Positions 1 through 6,576 of a stretch of 11,791 bases of DNA are shown here, in pieces; position 1 is the first letter of the stretch; each line of letters begins with the position of its first letter. The stretch is taken from the NCBI GenBank assembly GCA_031282905.1, contig JAITCV010000007.1:1-11791 (forward strand). Direction: 5' to 3'. A program made the translations under genes and the position numbers. The notes beneath the pieces were generated by a model. It did no database searches, was not told the origin of the DNA, and worked only from the letters and a program-made list of their open reading frames with translations. Source of the stretch: Azoarcus sp. (GTDB taxonomy: Bacteria; Pseudomonadota; Gammaproteobacteria; Burkholderiales; Rhodocyclaceae).

Positions 1-1087
1 GCGCGGCCTCAAGGGCGGCAAGGTGTGCGGCCTCGCGGGCAGCGCGCTCCGCCCGTTCGGCGTCGATGCGCGCGCGTTCGCCGTCGAGGAAATCCTGGAT
101 GGCATGAATCAGCGCCCGGGTGCCTTCCCCCTTGAGCGCGGAGATTTCGAAATGCCGCACATCCGCTTCGCCATAAGCATCAAGGAACGCGGCAATCCGT
201 CCGGCGCGCTCTTCCTCGGGAATCAGGTCGAGCTTGTTGAGCACCAGCCAGCGCGGCTTGCCATATAATTCTTCGTCATATTTCCGCAGTTCGCCGATGA
301 TGGCTTTAGCATCGCGCGCGGGATCGGCCTCGGGGTCGAAGGGCGCAAGGTCGACCAGATGCAGCAATACATGGGTACGCTGGAGATGGCGCAGGAACTG
401 GTGACCCAGTCCCGCGCCTTCCGCCGCGCCTTCGATCAGGCCAGGGATATCGGCGATGACAAAGCTGCGGCTCTCCTCGGTACGAACCACGCCGAGATTG
501 GGCGCAAGCGTGGTGAAGGGATAATCGGCCACCTTGGGGCGCGCTTTCGATACCGCGCGGATGAAGGTCGATTTGCCCGCGTTGGGCAGGCCAAGCAGGC
601 CGACATCGGCGAGCACCTTGAGTTCGAGATACAGATTGTGGCGTTCGCCTTCCTGCCCCATGGTGCGCTTGCGCGGCGCGCGATTGGTGCTGGACTTGAA
701 ATGGAGGTTGCCCAGTCCGCCGCGGCCACCGCAGGCCAGGCGCACTTTCTTGCCGTCCTCGTCGAGATCGGCGAGCAGTTCGCCGCTGTCGGCATCGCGG
801 ATGAGGGTGCCCACCGGGAATTTCAGGGTGATATCCTCGCCGCCCTTGCCGTAACAGTCGCGGCTACCGCCGTTCTCGCCGCGCCCGGCGCGAAAGCTGC
901 GGGTGTAGCGATAGTCGATCAGGGTATTGAGATTGCGATCGGCCTGGGCGTAAACGCTGCCGCCGTGTCCGCCGTCGCCGCCGTTCGGGCCGCCACGCGG
1001 CACATATTTTTCGCGGCGAAAGGTCGCGGCGCCGTTGCCGCCGTCTCCGGCGACGATTTCGATGCGGGCTTCGTCAAAGAATTTCAT
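1..1087 (-). CDS. obgE: Obg/CgtA family ribosome-assembly GTPase, 3' end cut by window edge
   Basis: Obg GTPases bind the 50S subunit and act in late ribosome assembly and stress control. The minus-strand frame is open from ATG at 1087 to the window edge, giving 362 codons. The family is usually about 340-400 residues, so only the C-terminal tail is missing. The N-terminal glycine-rich Obg fold covers about residues 1-158 (start MKFFDEARIEIVAGDGGNG). The G domain follows: G1 GLPNAGKS at 166-173, switch I threonines near 192-193, G3 DIPG at 213-216, G4 NKLD at 284-287 and G5 SAL at 316-318. The tail after about 337 is rich in Ala, Glu and Arg and probably helical. The start matches the conserved family start, but no good Shine-Dalgarno is visible just upstream. 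It lies downstream of rplU-rpmA, the classic order, but a terminator separates it from rpmA, so it may need its own promoter or read-through. Confidence 0.96.
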   Translation of the reverse strand, partial: MKFFDEARIEIVAGDGGNGAATFRREKYVPRGGPNGGDGGHGGSVYAQADRNLNTLIDYRYTRSFRAGRGENGGSRDCYGKGGEDITLKFPVGTLIRDADSGELLADLDEDGKKVRLACGGRGGLGNLHFKSSTNRAPRKRTMGQEGERHNLYLELKVLADVGLLGLPNAGKSTFIRAVSKARPKVADYPFTTLAPNLGVVRTEESRSFVIADIPGLIEGAAEGAGLGHQFLRHLQRTHVLLHLVDLAPFDPEADPARDAKAIIGELRKYDEELYGKPRWLVLNKLDLIPEEERAGRIAAFLDAYGEADVRHFEISALKGEGTRALIHAIQDFLDGERARIDAERAERAAREAAHLAALEAA

Positions 1088-1160
1088 GGAGGCAAGTGAA
1101 AGCGCAAGTGTCTGGCGGCATGCGTGGCGATGGTGCAAGTCAATGAACATGTCTCGCATT

Positions 1161-1176
1161 TGTCATTGCGAGGCGC
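1161..1176 (+). repeat. Dispersed repeat, copy 1 (TGTCATTGCGAGGCGC)
   Basis: These 16 bases recur exactly at 6577-6592. The flanking bases resemble an imperfect palindrome: GTCATT here pairs with AATGAC near 1228. The motif resembles the dispersed GTCATTGCGAG-type intergenic repeats of many proteobacterial genomes (from memory). It lies between rpmA and obgE, outside any gene. Confidence 0.6.
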
Positions 1177-1290
1177 AGGCGAGGCGGCGAGGCGGTTACC
1201 CTTGACGCATATACGGCCCTTGTAATGACGAATGTGAAATATCGCATGCATTGGTTTATCAATCCGCCCAGGCTTCGCCAGGACAAAAGC

Positions 1291-1317
1291 AAAAAGCCCT
1301 ACCATGGAGATAGGGCT
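1291..1317 (-). terminator. Intrinsic terminator after rpmA
   Basis: Read on the minus strand, AGCCCTA (1317-1311) pairs with TAGGGCT (1301-1295) around a 9-nt loop, followed at once by five T (1295-1291) and a further T-rich stretch. It starts 26 bases beyond the rpmA stop codon and fits a Rho-independent terminator ending the rplU-rpmA transcript. Confidence 0.8.
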
Positions 1318-1343
1318 TCTGGGGACAGAGCGCGAATGGATGT

Positions 1344-1613
1344 TCAGGCTGCCTGCTGCACGGGTTCGATCACCACGGTGCGGCGGCGCTTGGCCCCCTT
1401 GATGAGGAATTTCACCGTGCCGTCTTTCAGGGCAAACAGGGTGTGATCCTTGCCAATGCCAACGTTCTCACCAGGATGGAATTCGGTGCCGCGCTGGCGG
1501 ACGAGGATGTTGCCCGCGATGACGAACTGGCCGCCGTAGCGTTTCACGCCCAGGCGTTTCGACTCCGAGTCACGGCCGTTGCGCGAACTGCCGCCTGCTT
1601 TTTTGTGTGCCAT
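1344..1613 (-). CDS. rpmA: 50S ribosomal protein L27
   Basis: L27 lies near the peptidyl-transferase centre of the 50S subunit, where its N-terminal tail approaches the P-site tRNA. The product is 89 residues, the usual length. It begins MAHKKAGGSSRNGRDSESKR and contains the family core YGGQFVIAGNILVRQRGT and HPGENVGIGKDHTLFA. No cleavable N-terminal extension of the Firmicute type is present. A strong Shine-Dalgarno (GGAGGT) sits about 8 bases upstream of the ATG. It follows rplU by 18 bases and is certainly co-transcribed with it. A hairpin terminator follows at 1291-1317. Confidence 0.98.
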   Translation of the reverse strand: MAHKKAGGSSRNGRDSESKRLGVKRYGGQFVIAGNILVRQRGTEFHPGENVGIGKDHTLFALKDGTVKFLIKGAKRRRTVVIEPVQQAA

Positions 1614-1631
1614 GTGGTTTTACCTCCGGTT

Positions 1632-1943
1632 TCAGGCCGAAATCGCGTCGATGCGGATTTCAGTGTAATTCTGGCGATGCCCCTGATGCTTCTGGTAGTG
1701 CTTGCGCCGGCGCATCTTGAAAATCCTGACCTTGTCGTGACGACCGTGCGCGAGCACGGACGCCGTAACGCTGGCCCCGGAAACCACGGGCGTGCCGATC
1801 CTGACCGACTCGCCTTCACTGACCAGCAGAACCTGGTCAAGCGTGATTTGGGAACCCACGTCGGCCGGTATCTGTTCTACCTTGATCTTTTCGCCAGCGA
1901 CGACACGATACTGCTTGCCGCCGGTTTTTATCACCGCGTACAT
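1632..1943 (-). CDS. rplU: 50S ribosomal protein L21
   Basis: L21 is a 23S rRNA-binding protein of the large subunit. The product is 103 residues, the standard bacterial length. It starts MYAVIKTGGKQYRVVAGEKI, and the C-terminal half carries the basic RNA-binding stretch KVRIFKMRRRKHYQKHQGHR followed by the typical QNYTEIRIDAI ending. A GGAG Shine-Dalgarno lies about 8 bases before the ATG. It is first in the rplU-rpmA operon and is preceded by a strong sigma70-type promoter (1983-2011). Identity is secure. Confidence 0.98.
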   Translation of the reverse strand: MYAVIKTGGKQYRVVAGEKIKVEQIPADVGSQITLDQVLLVSEGESVRIGTPVVSGASVTASVLAHGRHDKVRIFKMRRRKHYQKHQGHRQNYTEIRIDAISA

Positions 1944-1982
1944 GGTGTTGCTCCAGTTGATGGTTTGTGCAGAGAATCGAGC

Positions 1983-2011
1983 ATTCTATTTGCAGACCGC
2001 CAGGAAGTCAA
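1983..2011 (-). promoter_or_regulatory. Sigma70-type promoter of rplU-rpmA
   Basis: On the minus strand, TTGACT (2011-2006) and TAGAAT (1988-1983) are separated by exactly 17 bases, each box 5/6 to consensus. Transcription would start near 1976, giving a leader of about 33 bases. A perfect 6-bp hairpin (CGACGA/TCGTCG, 2022-2037) lies just upstream of the -35 box. Confidence 0.75.
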
Positions 2012-2053
2012 AGCCAAAACTCGACGATGGGTCGTCGCCGGTGCACAGTTTCT

Positions 2054-2093
2054 ATGATGACCGGACAACCATCGCGGCATGAAAGTGGACAGA
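2054..2093 (-). repeat. 40-bp direct repeat, copy A: probable solo insertion-sequence end
   Basis: This segment matches 3039-3078 at 35 of 40 positions in the same orientation. Read on the minus strand it starts near TGTCCACTTTCAT and holds a second TGTCC 24 bases further in. Copy B lies at the outer end of a transposase remnant, so copy A is probably a stub of the same element family. No transposase code lies next to it; the rplU promoter starts about 43 bases further in. Confidence 0.6.
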
Positions 2094-2125
2094 TACAAAC
2101 GCGCTACAGTGAATAAACAAATCAC

Positions 2126-2154
2126 TTGTTGCCTGGACAAGATACGTCTATAGT
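2126..2154 (+). promoter_or_regulatory. Candidate azurin promoter with overlapping dyad
   Basis: TTGTTG (2126-2131) and TATAGT (2149-2154) are 17 bases apart, a plausible sigma70 promoter with a leader of about 78 bases. A perfect dyad CTTGT-N7-ACAAG (2125-2141) covers the -35 box and could be an operator. It resembles an FNR/CRP-family site, but its spacing is one base longer than the FNR consensus. Confidence 0.45.
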
Positions 2155-2238
2155 AACCAATGAGATTTATTCTCGAAGAAACCAATGCAACCTTGTCCTT
2201 TCGGAAAATTTCCGTCAGGCATTTAACTGGAGTCGGTC

Positions 2239-2682
2239 ATGCACATCAAAATCATTCTTCCCGCGGTCCTTCTGGCGGCCCATATCGGCGCAGCATCGGC
2301 CGCATGTGAAGCGGTCATCGAAGGCGACGACGCGATGAAGTACAACATCAGCGAAATTGTCGTTGACAAGAGCTGCGCGAAATTCACGGTAACACTCAAA
2401 CATGTCGGTAAGGCCGCAAAAGCCGCGATGGGGCATAACTGGGTGCTCACCAAGACCGCGGATCAGGCCGGCGTCATCAGCGATGGTGTCAAGGCCGGAG
2501 CGGACAAGGATTATCTGCCAAGTGGCGATGCGCGAGTCATTGCGGCGAGCACCATGATTGGCGGCGGTGAAACGACCTCGGTCAGCTTCGATACGTCCAA
2601 GCTCCAATCCGGTGAAGCTTACGCATTCTTCTGCTCCTTCCCCGGTCATTCCGCCCTGATGAAAGGCACGCTCAAGTTCTGA
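2239..2682 (+). CDS. azu: Azurin, type 1 copper electron-transfer protein
   Basis: Azurin is a small periplasmic blue copper protein that carries electrons between c-type cytochromes and terminal reductases or oxidases. The product is 147 residues with a Sec signal peptide (about 1-20, hydrophobic core IILPAVLLAAHIGAASA); the mature protein starts near ACEAVIEGDDAM. Copper ligands are all present: G65 and H66 in MGHNWVL, then C132, H137 and M141 in FFCSFPGHSALMKG. With a 20-residue leader these become G45, H46, C112, H117 and M121, exactly as in classical azurins. C23 and C46 match the conserved 3-26 disulphide. GGAG sits ahead of the ATG. The gene is monocistronic, with its own candidate promoter and a strong terminator. 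It lies between two copies of an insertion-sequence-end repeat. Confidence 0.97.
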   Translation: MHIKIILPAVLLAAHIGAASAACEAVIEGDDAMKYNISEIVVDKSCAKFTVTLKHVGKAAKAAMGHNWVLTKTADQAGVISDGVKAGADKDYLPSGDARVIAASTMIGGGETTSVSFDTSKLQSGEAYAFFCSFPGHSALMKGTLKF

Positions 2683-2686
2683 TGTT

Positions 2687-2708
2687 CTGATCCCTGGCGG
2701 GGGATCAG
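2687..2708 (+). repeat. Perfect inverted repeat just after azurin
   Basis: CTGATCCC and GGGATCAG form an 8-bp stem around a 6-nt loop, 4 bases past the azurin stop. No T-run follows, so it is more likely a transcript-end stabilising hairpin than a terminator; the terminator is at 2743-2769. Confidence 0.6.
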
Positions 2709-2742
2709 ACCCGATCCTCCGTTCGAGACGATCCGCAACATG

Positions 2743-2769
2743 GCCGGGATGTATTCATCCCGGCTTTTT
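2743..2769 (+). terminator. Intrinsic terminator of azurin
   Basis: GCCGGGATG (2743-2751) and CATCCCGGC (2756-2764) form a perfect 9-bp GC-rich stem with a TATT loop, followed directly by TTTTT (2765-2769). It is the best terminator in the window. The insertion-sequence remnant abuts it. Confidence 0.88.
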
Positions 2770-3018
2770 CATGGGGAAGCGGATTGGATTGTCCACCTCC
2801 CCGCCCACCTCCGGCGTGTGCCAACAGAGGCTGCTGCGGTCGCGGTAGAAGCTGCTGGGCAATCCATGCGTTTCGATTATCCCGTGCGCGTCGATTGGCT
2901 CCCTCATCCCCTGAAAGCTCGATGCCGTCCCTTTTTCTTCCGCCATGAATCCAGCGTCACGTCCAGCCTTCATATGCATCTTTCTCACCTCTTCCTGCAC
3001 GACCGTGCGTTTCATCAT
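2755..3018 (-). pseudogene. Internally deleted transposase of an ISNCY/IS1202-like element
   Basis: The frame is 87 codons; the family is normally around 400 or more. The N-terminus (MMKRTVVQEEVRKMHMKA) resembles the family start, but the sequence then jumps to the catalytic core: EEKGTASSFQGMRE, then LPSSFYRDRSS with the core aspartate, then WHTPEVGGEVDN. Intact relatives, as I recall them, read close to YSDRGSHYWHTPEAGGKVDK here. About 150 residues (helix-turn-helix and first catalytic Asp) and everything after the second Asp block are missing. After VDN the frame departs from the family and ends in the azurin terminator. A strong AAGGAGG lies upstream; the second ATG (3015) is better spaced from it than the first. 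Whether a peptide is made is unknown. Confidence 0.65.
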
Positions 3019-3076
3019 TCCCTCCTTGTGAGGTGACGATGATGATCGGACAACTATCGTGTTATGAAAGTGGACA
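2755..3076 (-). mobile_element. Truncated insertion-sequence remnant (ISNCY/IS1202-like)
   Basis: The remnant reads on the minus strand. Its outer end at 3076 starts TGTCCACTTTCATAAC, and a 58-base leader with AAGGAGG (3027-3021) leads to a transposase scar. The left boundary is uncertain because the scar runs into the azurin terminator. No matching inverted end was found on the left, so that end is lost and the remnant cannot move by itself. The family is named from transposase motifs remembered from ISNCY elements. Confidence 0.6.
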
Positions 3077-3078
3077 GA
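3039..3078 (-). repeat. 40-bp direct repeat, copy B: outer end of the insertion-sequence remnant
   Basis: Differs from 2054-2093 at only five positions, four of them C/T. It carries two TGTCC motifs 24 bases apart on the minus strand, as expected of a transposase-binding terminal repeat. It ends about 95 bases before the ilvI start codon. Confidence 0.65.
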
Positions 3079-3110
3079 ACAAAGCTCGCGACACTAGGGT
3101 TGGCCCTGCC

Positions 3111-3139
3111 TTGACCAACGCGCCGCTGCCCGGTAACGT
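3111..3139 (+). promoter_or_regulatory. Candidate ilvIHC promoter
   Basis: TTGACC (3111-3116) and TAACGT (3134-3139) are 17 bases apart; the -35 box is 5/6 and the -10 box only 3/6 to consensus. The segment lies between the insertion-sequence end and ilvI. No leader peptide or attenuator is visible, as the leader is only about 27 bases. Confidence 0.4.
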
Positions 3140-3172
3140 TGTCCGTTTCCTTGGTGTGACAGGGGCGTAGCG

Positions 3173-4882
3173 ATGGTGCTGACAGGGGCTGAGATTCTAA
3201 TCAGGTGTTTGCAGGAAGAGAAGGTCGAATACGTGTTCGGCTACCCGGGCGGCGCCGTGCTTTATTTGTATGACGCGCTCTTCCAGCAGGATGATATCCG
3301 CCACATCCTCGTGCGTCATGAACAGGCCGCCATCCACGCCGCCGATGGCTATGCGCGCAGCACGCAGAAAGTCGGGGTGGCGCTGGTGACTTCCGGCCCG
3401 GGCGCAACCAATGCCGTCACCGGCATCGCCACCGCGTATTGCGATTCCATCCCGCTGGTGGTGATCTCCGGGCAGACGCCGACGCCCACCATCGGCCAGG
3501 ACGCCTTCCAGGAAGTCGATACGGTGGGCATTACCCGCCCCTGCACCAAGCACAACTTCCTCGTGCGCGACGTGAAGGATCTTGCCATCACCTTGAAAAA
3601 GGCGTTCTACCTCGCGGCAAGCGGTCGCCCCGGGCCGGTACTCGTCGACATTCCCAAGGATGTGTCCATCGCCCGCTGCGAATTCAACTATCCGCGAGAA
3701 ATCGCGATGCGCTCCTACAACCCGGTGATCCAGGGGAATGTGGGCCAGATCAAGAAGGCCATGCAGGTACTGCGCGCCGCCCATCGCCCGCTGATCTATT
3801 TTGGCGGCGGCGTCATCCTGTCCAACGCGGCCAACGAACTCACCCATCTCGCCCGCCTGCTCGGCGTGCCGGTCATCAACACCCTGATGGGCCTGGGCGG
3901 CTATCCGGCCAGCGACCGCCAGTACCTCGGGATGCCGGGTATGCACGGCACCTATGAAGCAAACATGGCGATGCACTATTCCGATGTGCTCCTCGCCGTC
4001 GGCGCGAGGTTCGATGACCGGGTGATCGGCAATGTCGACCATTTCGCCAGCGCAACGCGCAAGATCATCCACATCGACATCGACCCGGCGTCGATCTCGA
4101 AACGGGTCAAGGTGGACCTCCCCATCGTCGGTAATGTGCGCGACGTGCTCATCGAGATGATTCACCGCTTCGAGTCCCGCCCCTCGTCCGGAGGCGAATC
4201 CATCGCCGAGTGGTGGACGCAGATCGAATCCTGGCGCGCGCGCAAGTGCCTGGATTACAAACTCTCACCCGAACTCATCAAGCCGCAATTCGTCATCCAG
4301 AAACTCTGGGAAGTCACCCAGGGCGAAGCCATCGTCGCCTCCGATGTCGGCCAGCACCAGATGTGGGCGGCGCAGTATTACCGTTTCGAGCGCCCCCGCC
4401 GCTGGCTCAATTCCGGCGGCCTCGGCACCATGGGGGTCGGTCTGCCCTATGCCATGGGCGCGCAACTCGCCCACCCCGAGGCGCAGGTCGCCTGCGTGAC
4501 CGGCGAAGGTTCGATCCAGATGAATATCCAGGAACTATCGACCTGTAGCCAATACCGCCTGCCGATCAAGATCTGCCTGCTCAACAACCGCTATCTCGGC
4601 ATGGTGCGGCAGTGGCAGCAGATGTTCCACGGCCAGCGTTATTCCGGCTCCTACATGGATTCCCTGCCCGATTTCGTCAAACTCGCCGAATCCTACGGCC
4701 ACGTCGGCATCCGCGTCGACAAGCCCGCCGATGTCGAATCCGCCCTGCGCGAAGCGTTTACCCAGCACAGAAACGAGCTCGTGTTTCTCGATTTCCAGAT
4801 CGACCGCTCGGAAAACGTCTACCCGATGATCCAGGGCGGCAAGGGGCTCACCGAAATGATTTTGTCATCCGAAGACCTGTGA
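3173..4882 (+). CDS. ilvI: Acetolactate (acetohydroxyacid) synthase large subunit
   Basis: The catalytic subunit of AHAS joins two pyruvates, or pyruvate and 2-oxobutyrate, in the first common step of valine, leucine and isoleucine synthesis, using ThDP, FAD and Mg2+. The product is 569 residues, the usual length. The N-terminal ThDP pyrimidine domain has FGYPGGAVLYLYDAL and the catalytic glutamate E50 in RHEQAAIHAADGYAR, then GVALVTSGPGATN. A central FAD-associated domain follows. The C-terminal pyrophosphate domain has GLGTMGVGLPYAMGA, then GEG (444-446) and LLNNRYLGMVRQWQQ. The usual GDG is GEG here, which I recall as common in betaproteobacterial enzymes. A weak purine-rich site (AGGGG) precedes the ATG; the start MVLTGAEILIRCLQEE fits family alignments. 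First gene of ilvIHC. Could equally be called ilvB by naming custom. Confidence 0.96.
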   Translation: MVLTGAEILIRCLQEEKVEYVFGYPGGAVLYLYDALFQQDDIRHILVRHEQAAIHAADGYARSTQKVGVALVTSGPGATNAVTGIATAYCDSIPLVVISGQTPTPTIGQDAFQEVDTVGITRPCTKHNFLVRDVKDLAITLKKAFYLAASGRPGPVLVDIPKDVSIARCEFNYPREIAMRSYNPVIQGNVGQIKKAMQVLRAAHRPLIYFGGGVILSNAANELTHLARLLGVPVINTLMGLGGYPASDRQYLGMPGMHGTYEANMAMHYSDVLLAVGARFDDRVIGNVDHFASATRKIIHIDIDPASISKRVKVDLPIVGNVRDVLIEMIHRFESRPSSGGESIAEWWTQIESWRARKCLDYKLSPELIKPQFVIQKLWEVTQGEAIVASDVGQHQMWAAQYYRFERPRRWLNSGGLGTMGVGLPYAMGAQLAHPEAQVACVTGEGSIQMNIQELSTCSQYRLPIKICLLNNRYLGMVRQWQQMFHGQRYSGSYMDSLPDFVKLAESYGHVGIRVDKPADVESALREAFTQHRNELVFLDFQIDRSENVYPMIQGGKGLTEMILSSEDL

Positions 4883-4896
4883 GCCAGGAGCACCCC

Positions 4897-5388
4897 ATGC
4901 GTCACGTCATCTCCCTGCTGATCGAAAACGAATCCGGCGCCCTCTCCCGGGTGTCGGGGCTTTTTTCCGCGCGCGGCTACAACATCGAATCACTCACCGC
5001 CGCCCCCACCGAAGATGCGTCGCTGTCGCGCATCACCATCGTCACCGCCGGTTCCGACGACATCATCGAGCAGATCACCAAGCAACTGAACAAACTGGTC
5101 GACGTGGTGAAAGTGCTCGACCTGTCGGAGACCGCCCACATCGAACGCGAACTGCTGCTGGCCAAGGTCTGCGCCACCGGTCCCGCGCGCGAGGAAATGA
5201 AACGCCTGGGCGACATTTTCCGTGCCCGCATCATCGACGTCACCGAAGCCACCTACGTCATCGAGCTCACCGGCAACCAAGCCAAGCTCGACGCCTTCAT
5301 CGGCGCCATCGATCCGGCGCTGATCCTCGAGACCGTGCGCTCCGGCATCTGCGGCATCGCCCGCGGCGACCGCGTGCTCAAGGTCTGA
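4897..5388 (+). CDS. ilvH: Acetolactate synthase small (regulatory) subunit
   Basis: This subunit binds the large subunit, raises its activity and confers valine feedback inhibition. The product is 163 residues, typical of IlvH. The N-terminal ACT domain (about 1-75) starts MRHVISLLIENESGALSRV; N11, G14 and N29 match positions tied to valine binding in the E. coli protein. The C-terminal domain (about 80-160) includes HIERELLLAKV and the conserved ETVRSGICGIARGDRVL ending. The frame is open far upstream, but ATG 4897 is the right start: it has AGGAG 7 bases upstream, gives the conserved N-terminus, and falls 14 bases after the ilvI stop. Co-transcribed with ilvI and ilvC. Confidence 0.96.
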   Translation: MRHVISLLIENESGALSRVSGLFSARGYNIESLTAAPTEDASLSRITIVTAGSDDIIEQITKQLNKLVDVVKVLDLSETAHIERELLLAKVCATGPAREEMKRLGDIFRARIIDVTEATYVIELTGNQAKLDAFIGAIDPALILETVRSGICGIARGDRVLKV

Positions 5389-5422
5389 ACTCCCGCCATC
5401 CAAACCCCCGGAAAGGAAAACC

Positions 5423-6439
5423 ATGAAAGTCTATTACGACAAGGACGCTGATCTTTCACTCATCAAGGGCAAGAAAGTCGCCATCATCGGCTACGGCTCG
5501 CAAGGCCACGCCCACGCCCAGAACCTCAATGACTCTGGGGTAAAAGTCACCGTCGGTCTCAGGAAAGGCGGCGGCTCGTGGAAAAAGGCCAAGGCCGCCG
5601 ACCTGAAAGTGGAAGAAATCGCCGAAGCCGTGAAGAACGCCGATGTCGTCATGATGCTCCTGCCCGACGAAAACATCCCAACGGTTTATAAGGAAGAGGT
5701 CGAGCCCAACCTGAAAAAAGGTGCGGCGCTCGCCTTCGCCCACGGCTTCAACATCCACTACAACCAGGTCATACCGAAGGATGACATCGACGTCATCATG
5801 ATCGCCCCCAAGGGCCCCGGCCACACCGTGCGCTCCGAATATCTCAAGGGCGGCGGCGTCCCCTCGCTGATCGCTGTCCATCAGGACAAATCCGGCAAGG
5901 CGCGCGACATCGCGCTCTCCTACGCCGCCGCCAACGGCGGCACCAAGGGCGGCGTGATCGAAACCACCTTCCGCGAAGAAACCGAAACCGATCTCTTCGG
6001 CGAACAGGCCGTGCTCTGCGGCGGCCTTGTCGAACTCATCAAGACCGGCTTCGAGACCCTGGTCGAAGCCGGCTATGCGCCCGAAATGGCCTACTTCGAA
6101 TGCCTGCACGAAGTCAAGCTGATCGTGGACCTGATCTATGAAGGCGGCATTGCCAATATGAATTACTCCGTTTCCAACAACGCGGAATATGGCGAATACG
6201 TCACTGGCTCCAAGGTGGTGAACGCCTCCTCGCGCGAAGCGATGCGCGAGGCGCTCAAGCGCATCCAGAACGGCGATTACGCCCGGGATTTCATCCTCGA
6301 AGGCCGCACCGGCTATCCATCCATGACCGCCCGTCGCCGCCTGATCGCCGAACATCCGGTGGAAAAGGTCGGCGCGCAACTGCGCGACATGATGCCGTGG
6401 ATCAAGAAAAACAAACTGGTCGATCAGTCGAAGAACTGA
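5423..6439 (+). CDS. ilvC: Ketol-acid reductoisomerase (class I)
   Basis: This Mg2+ and NADPH-dependent enzyme isomerises and reduces 2-acetolactate (or acetohydroxybutyrate), the second common step of branched-chain amino-acid synthesis. The product is 338 residues, the class I short form. The Rossmann motif GYGSQGHAHAQNL is at 23-35. All catalytic positions of the family are present: H107, D190, E194, E226, E230 and S251, within DLFGEQAVLCGG and YFECLHEVKLIVDLIYEGG. AAAGGA lies ahead of the ATG. The gap from ilvH is 34 bases with no terminator, so it is the third gene of ilvIHC. A short ATTGC tandem repeat, and no clear plus-strand terminator, follow the stop. Confidence 0.98.
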   Translation: MKVYYDKDADLSLIKGKKVAIIGYGSQGHAHAQNLNDSGVKVTVGLRKGGGSWKKAKAADLKVEEIAEAVKNADVVMMLLPDENIPTVYKEEVEPNLKKGAALAFAHGFNIHYNQVIPKDDIDVIMIAPKGPGHTVRSEYLKGGGVPSLIAVHQDKSGKARDIALSYAAANGGTKGGVIETTFREETETDLFGEQAVLCGGLVELIKTGFETLVEAGYAPEMAYFECLHEVKLIVDLIYEGGIANMNYSVSNNAEYGEYVTGSKVVNASSREAMREALKRIQNGDYARDFILEGRTGYPSMTARRRLIAEHPVEKVGAQLRDMMPWIKKNKLVDQSKN

Positions 6440-6465
6440 TTTTCCGCAAAAAGCCGGGATCGGGC

Positions 6466-6485
6466 ATTGCGTTGCATTGCATTGC
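6466..6485 (+). repeat. Four-unit ATTGC tandem repeat
   Basis: Four adjacent 5-base units (ATTGC, GTTGC, ATTGC, ATTGC) lie 27 bases after the ilvC stop. They are outside any gene; only their length polymorphism would be of interest. Confidence 0.7.
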
Positions 6486-6576
6486 AAATAGACGCTTGAT
6501 CCCGTACATGGGATGGAATGGGGAATCGCTGGGTAAACGCTTGTCCTTGCTCGTGGAAGCGCATCTGCTGTATCAC

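Noticed and set aside
359..1099. Plus-strand open frame of 246 codons opposite obgE
   Set aside because: It lies antisense to obgE, whose GTPase motifs are intact; long shadow frames are expected in GC-rich coding DNA.
3197..4165. Minus-strand open frame of 322 codons opposite ilvI
   Set aside because: Antisense to a fully conserved ilvI. The translation is rich in Asp, His, Gly and Val, as expected of a mirror frame, and matches nothing known.
4502..4510. GEG instead of GDG in the ThDP motif of IlvI
   Set aside because: Looks like a missing metal ligand, but Glu conserves the carboxylate and I recall GEG as common in betaproteobacterial AHAS. Not treated as inactivation.
6448..6504. Possible minus-strand terminator after ilvC (CGGGATC/GATCCCG with five A on the plus strand)
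   Set aside because: The loop is about 36 nt, too long for a convincing intrinsic terminator.
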